Of a stretch of DNA of 5,308 nucleotides, positions 5,253-5,308 are shown piece after piece (the stretch's first letter is position 1; each line of letters opens with the position of its first letter). A program made the translations under genes and the position numbers. Where the stretch lies: contig JAAZIO010000070.1 in assembly GCA_012800805.1 (NCBI GenBank), positions 1 through 5,308 on the forward strand. Reading direction: 5' to 3'. The notes under the pieces are model-generated. The model was given only the letters and a program-made list of their open reading frames with translations, had not been told where the DNA came from and made no database searches. Origin of the DNA: Clostridiales bacterium. GTDB taxonomy: Bacteria; Bacillota; Clostridia; Christensenellales; CAG-917.

Positions 5253-5308
5253 TTATTTAGAAATAACAGTGAATTATAATATCAATTAATACGCAATCAA
5301 TTTATCAA

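Larger units (their letters stand above)
4739..5308. other. Extremely AT-rich 570-bp gene-free tail
   Basis: No credible protein frame is present on either strand. The best short one in the GC island, ATG 5141 to TAA, encodes 11 residues and lacks a ribosome site. Hand counts give about 19% GC overall, about 11% at 4801-5040 and about 40% at 5101-5160. A- and T-tracts such as A9 at 4840-4848 followed by AAATTTTTT suggest intrinsically curved DNA. The internal elements (inverted repeats, tandem repeat, candidate RNA, promoter-like pair) are listed separately. Confidence 0.8.

Overview
The window looks like part of a low-GC Bacillota-type (Clostridia-like, probably uncultured) chromosome. The evidence is the gene order infB-rbfA-nrnA-truB-ribF, typical of the nusA-infB operon in Gram-positive bacteria, together with purine-rich Shine-Dalgarno sites and a near-consensus sigma-A promoter. 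Coding DNA is moderately AT-rich, but the gaps between transcription units are extreme: by hand count about 22% GC at 2455-2801 and about 19% at 4739-5308, with only about 11% at 4801-5040. The taxonomic guess rests on gene order and protein style, not on a search.

Layout, all on the + strand. Positions 1-226 are the 3' end of infB (translation initiation factor IF-2). It runs into rbfA (ribosome-binding factor A, 223-600), nrnA (DHH/DHHA1 nanoRNase/pAp phosphatase, 590-1561) and truB (tRNA pseudouridine-55 synthase, 1558-2454). Each junction overlaps (ATGA, 11 nt, ATGA), so the four genes form one translationally coupled block for initiation, 30S maturation, RNA-fragment turnover and tRNA modification. 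A 347-bp AT-rich gap with two hairpins separates truB from ribF (bifunctional riboflavin kinase/FAD synthetase, 2802-3719), which has no visible Shine-Dalgarno site and unusual residues in its adenylyltransferase half. A separate promoter (TTGCTA-17-TATAAT) and a strong ribosome site drive a TTG-started endonuclease IV-like TIM-barrel protein at 3878-4738.

The last 570 bp hold no credible protein gene but are not featureless. They contain inverted repeats, a degenerate ~22-bp tandem repeat (4979-5058) and, inside the AT desert, a 60-bp island of about 40% GC (5101-5160). That island is the core of a long nested inverted repeat (5066-5181, about 31 base pairs in five helices) followed by a T-rich tract. 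Its two G-U pairs are valid only if the + strand is transcribed. This unidentified candidate small RNA is the most interesting object in the window. The protein genes are otherwise ordinary housekeeping genes.
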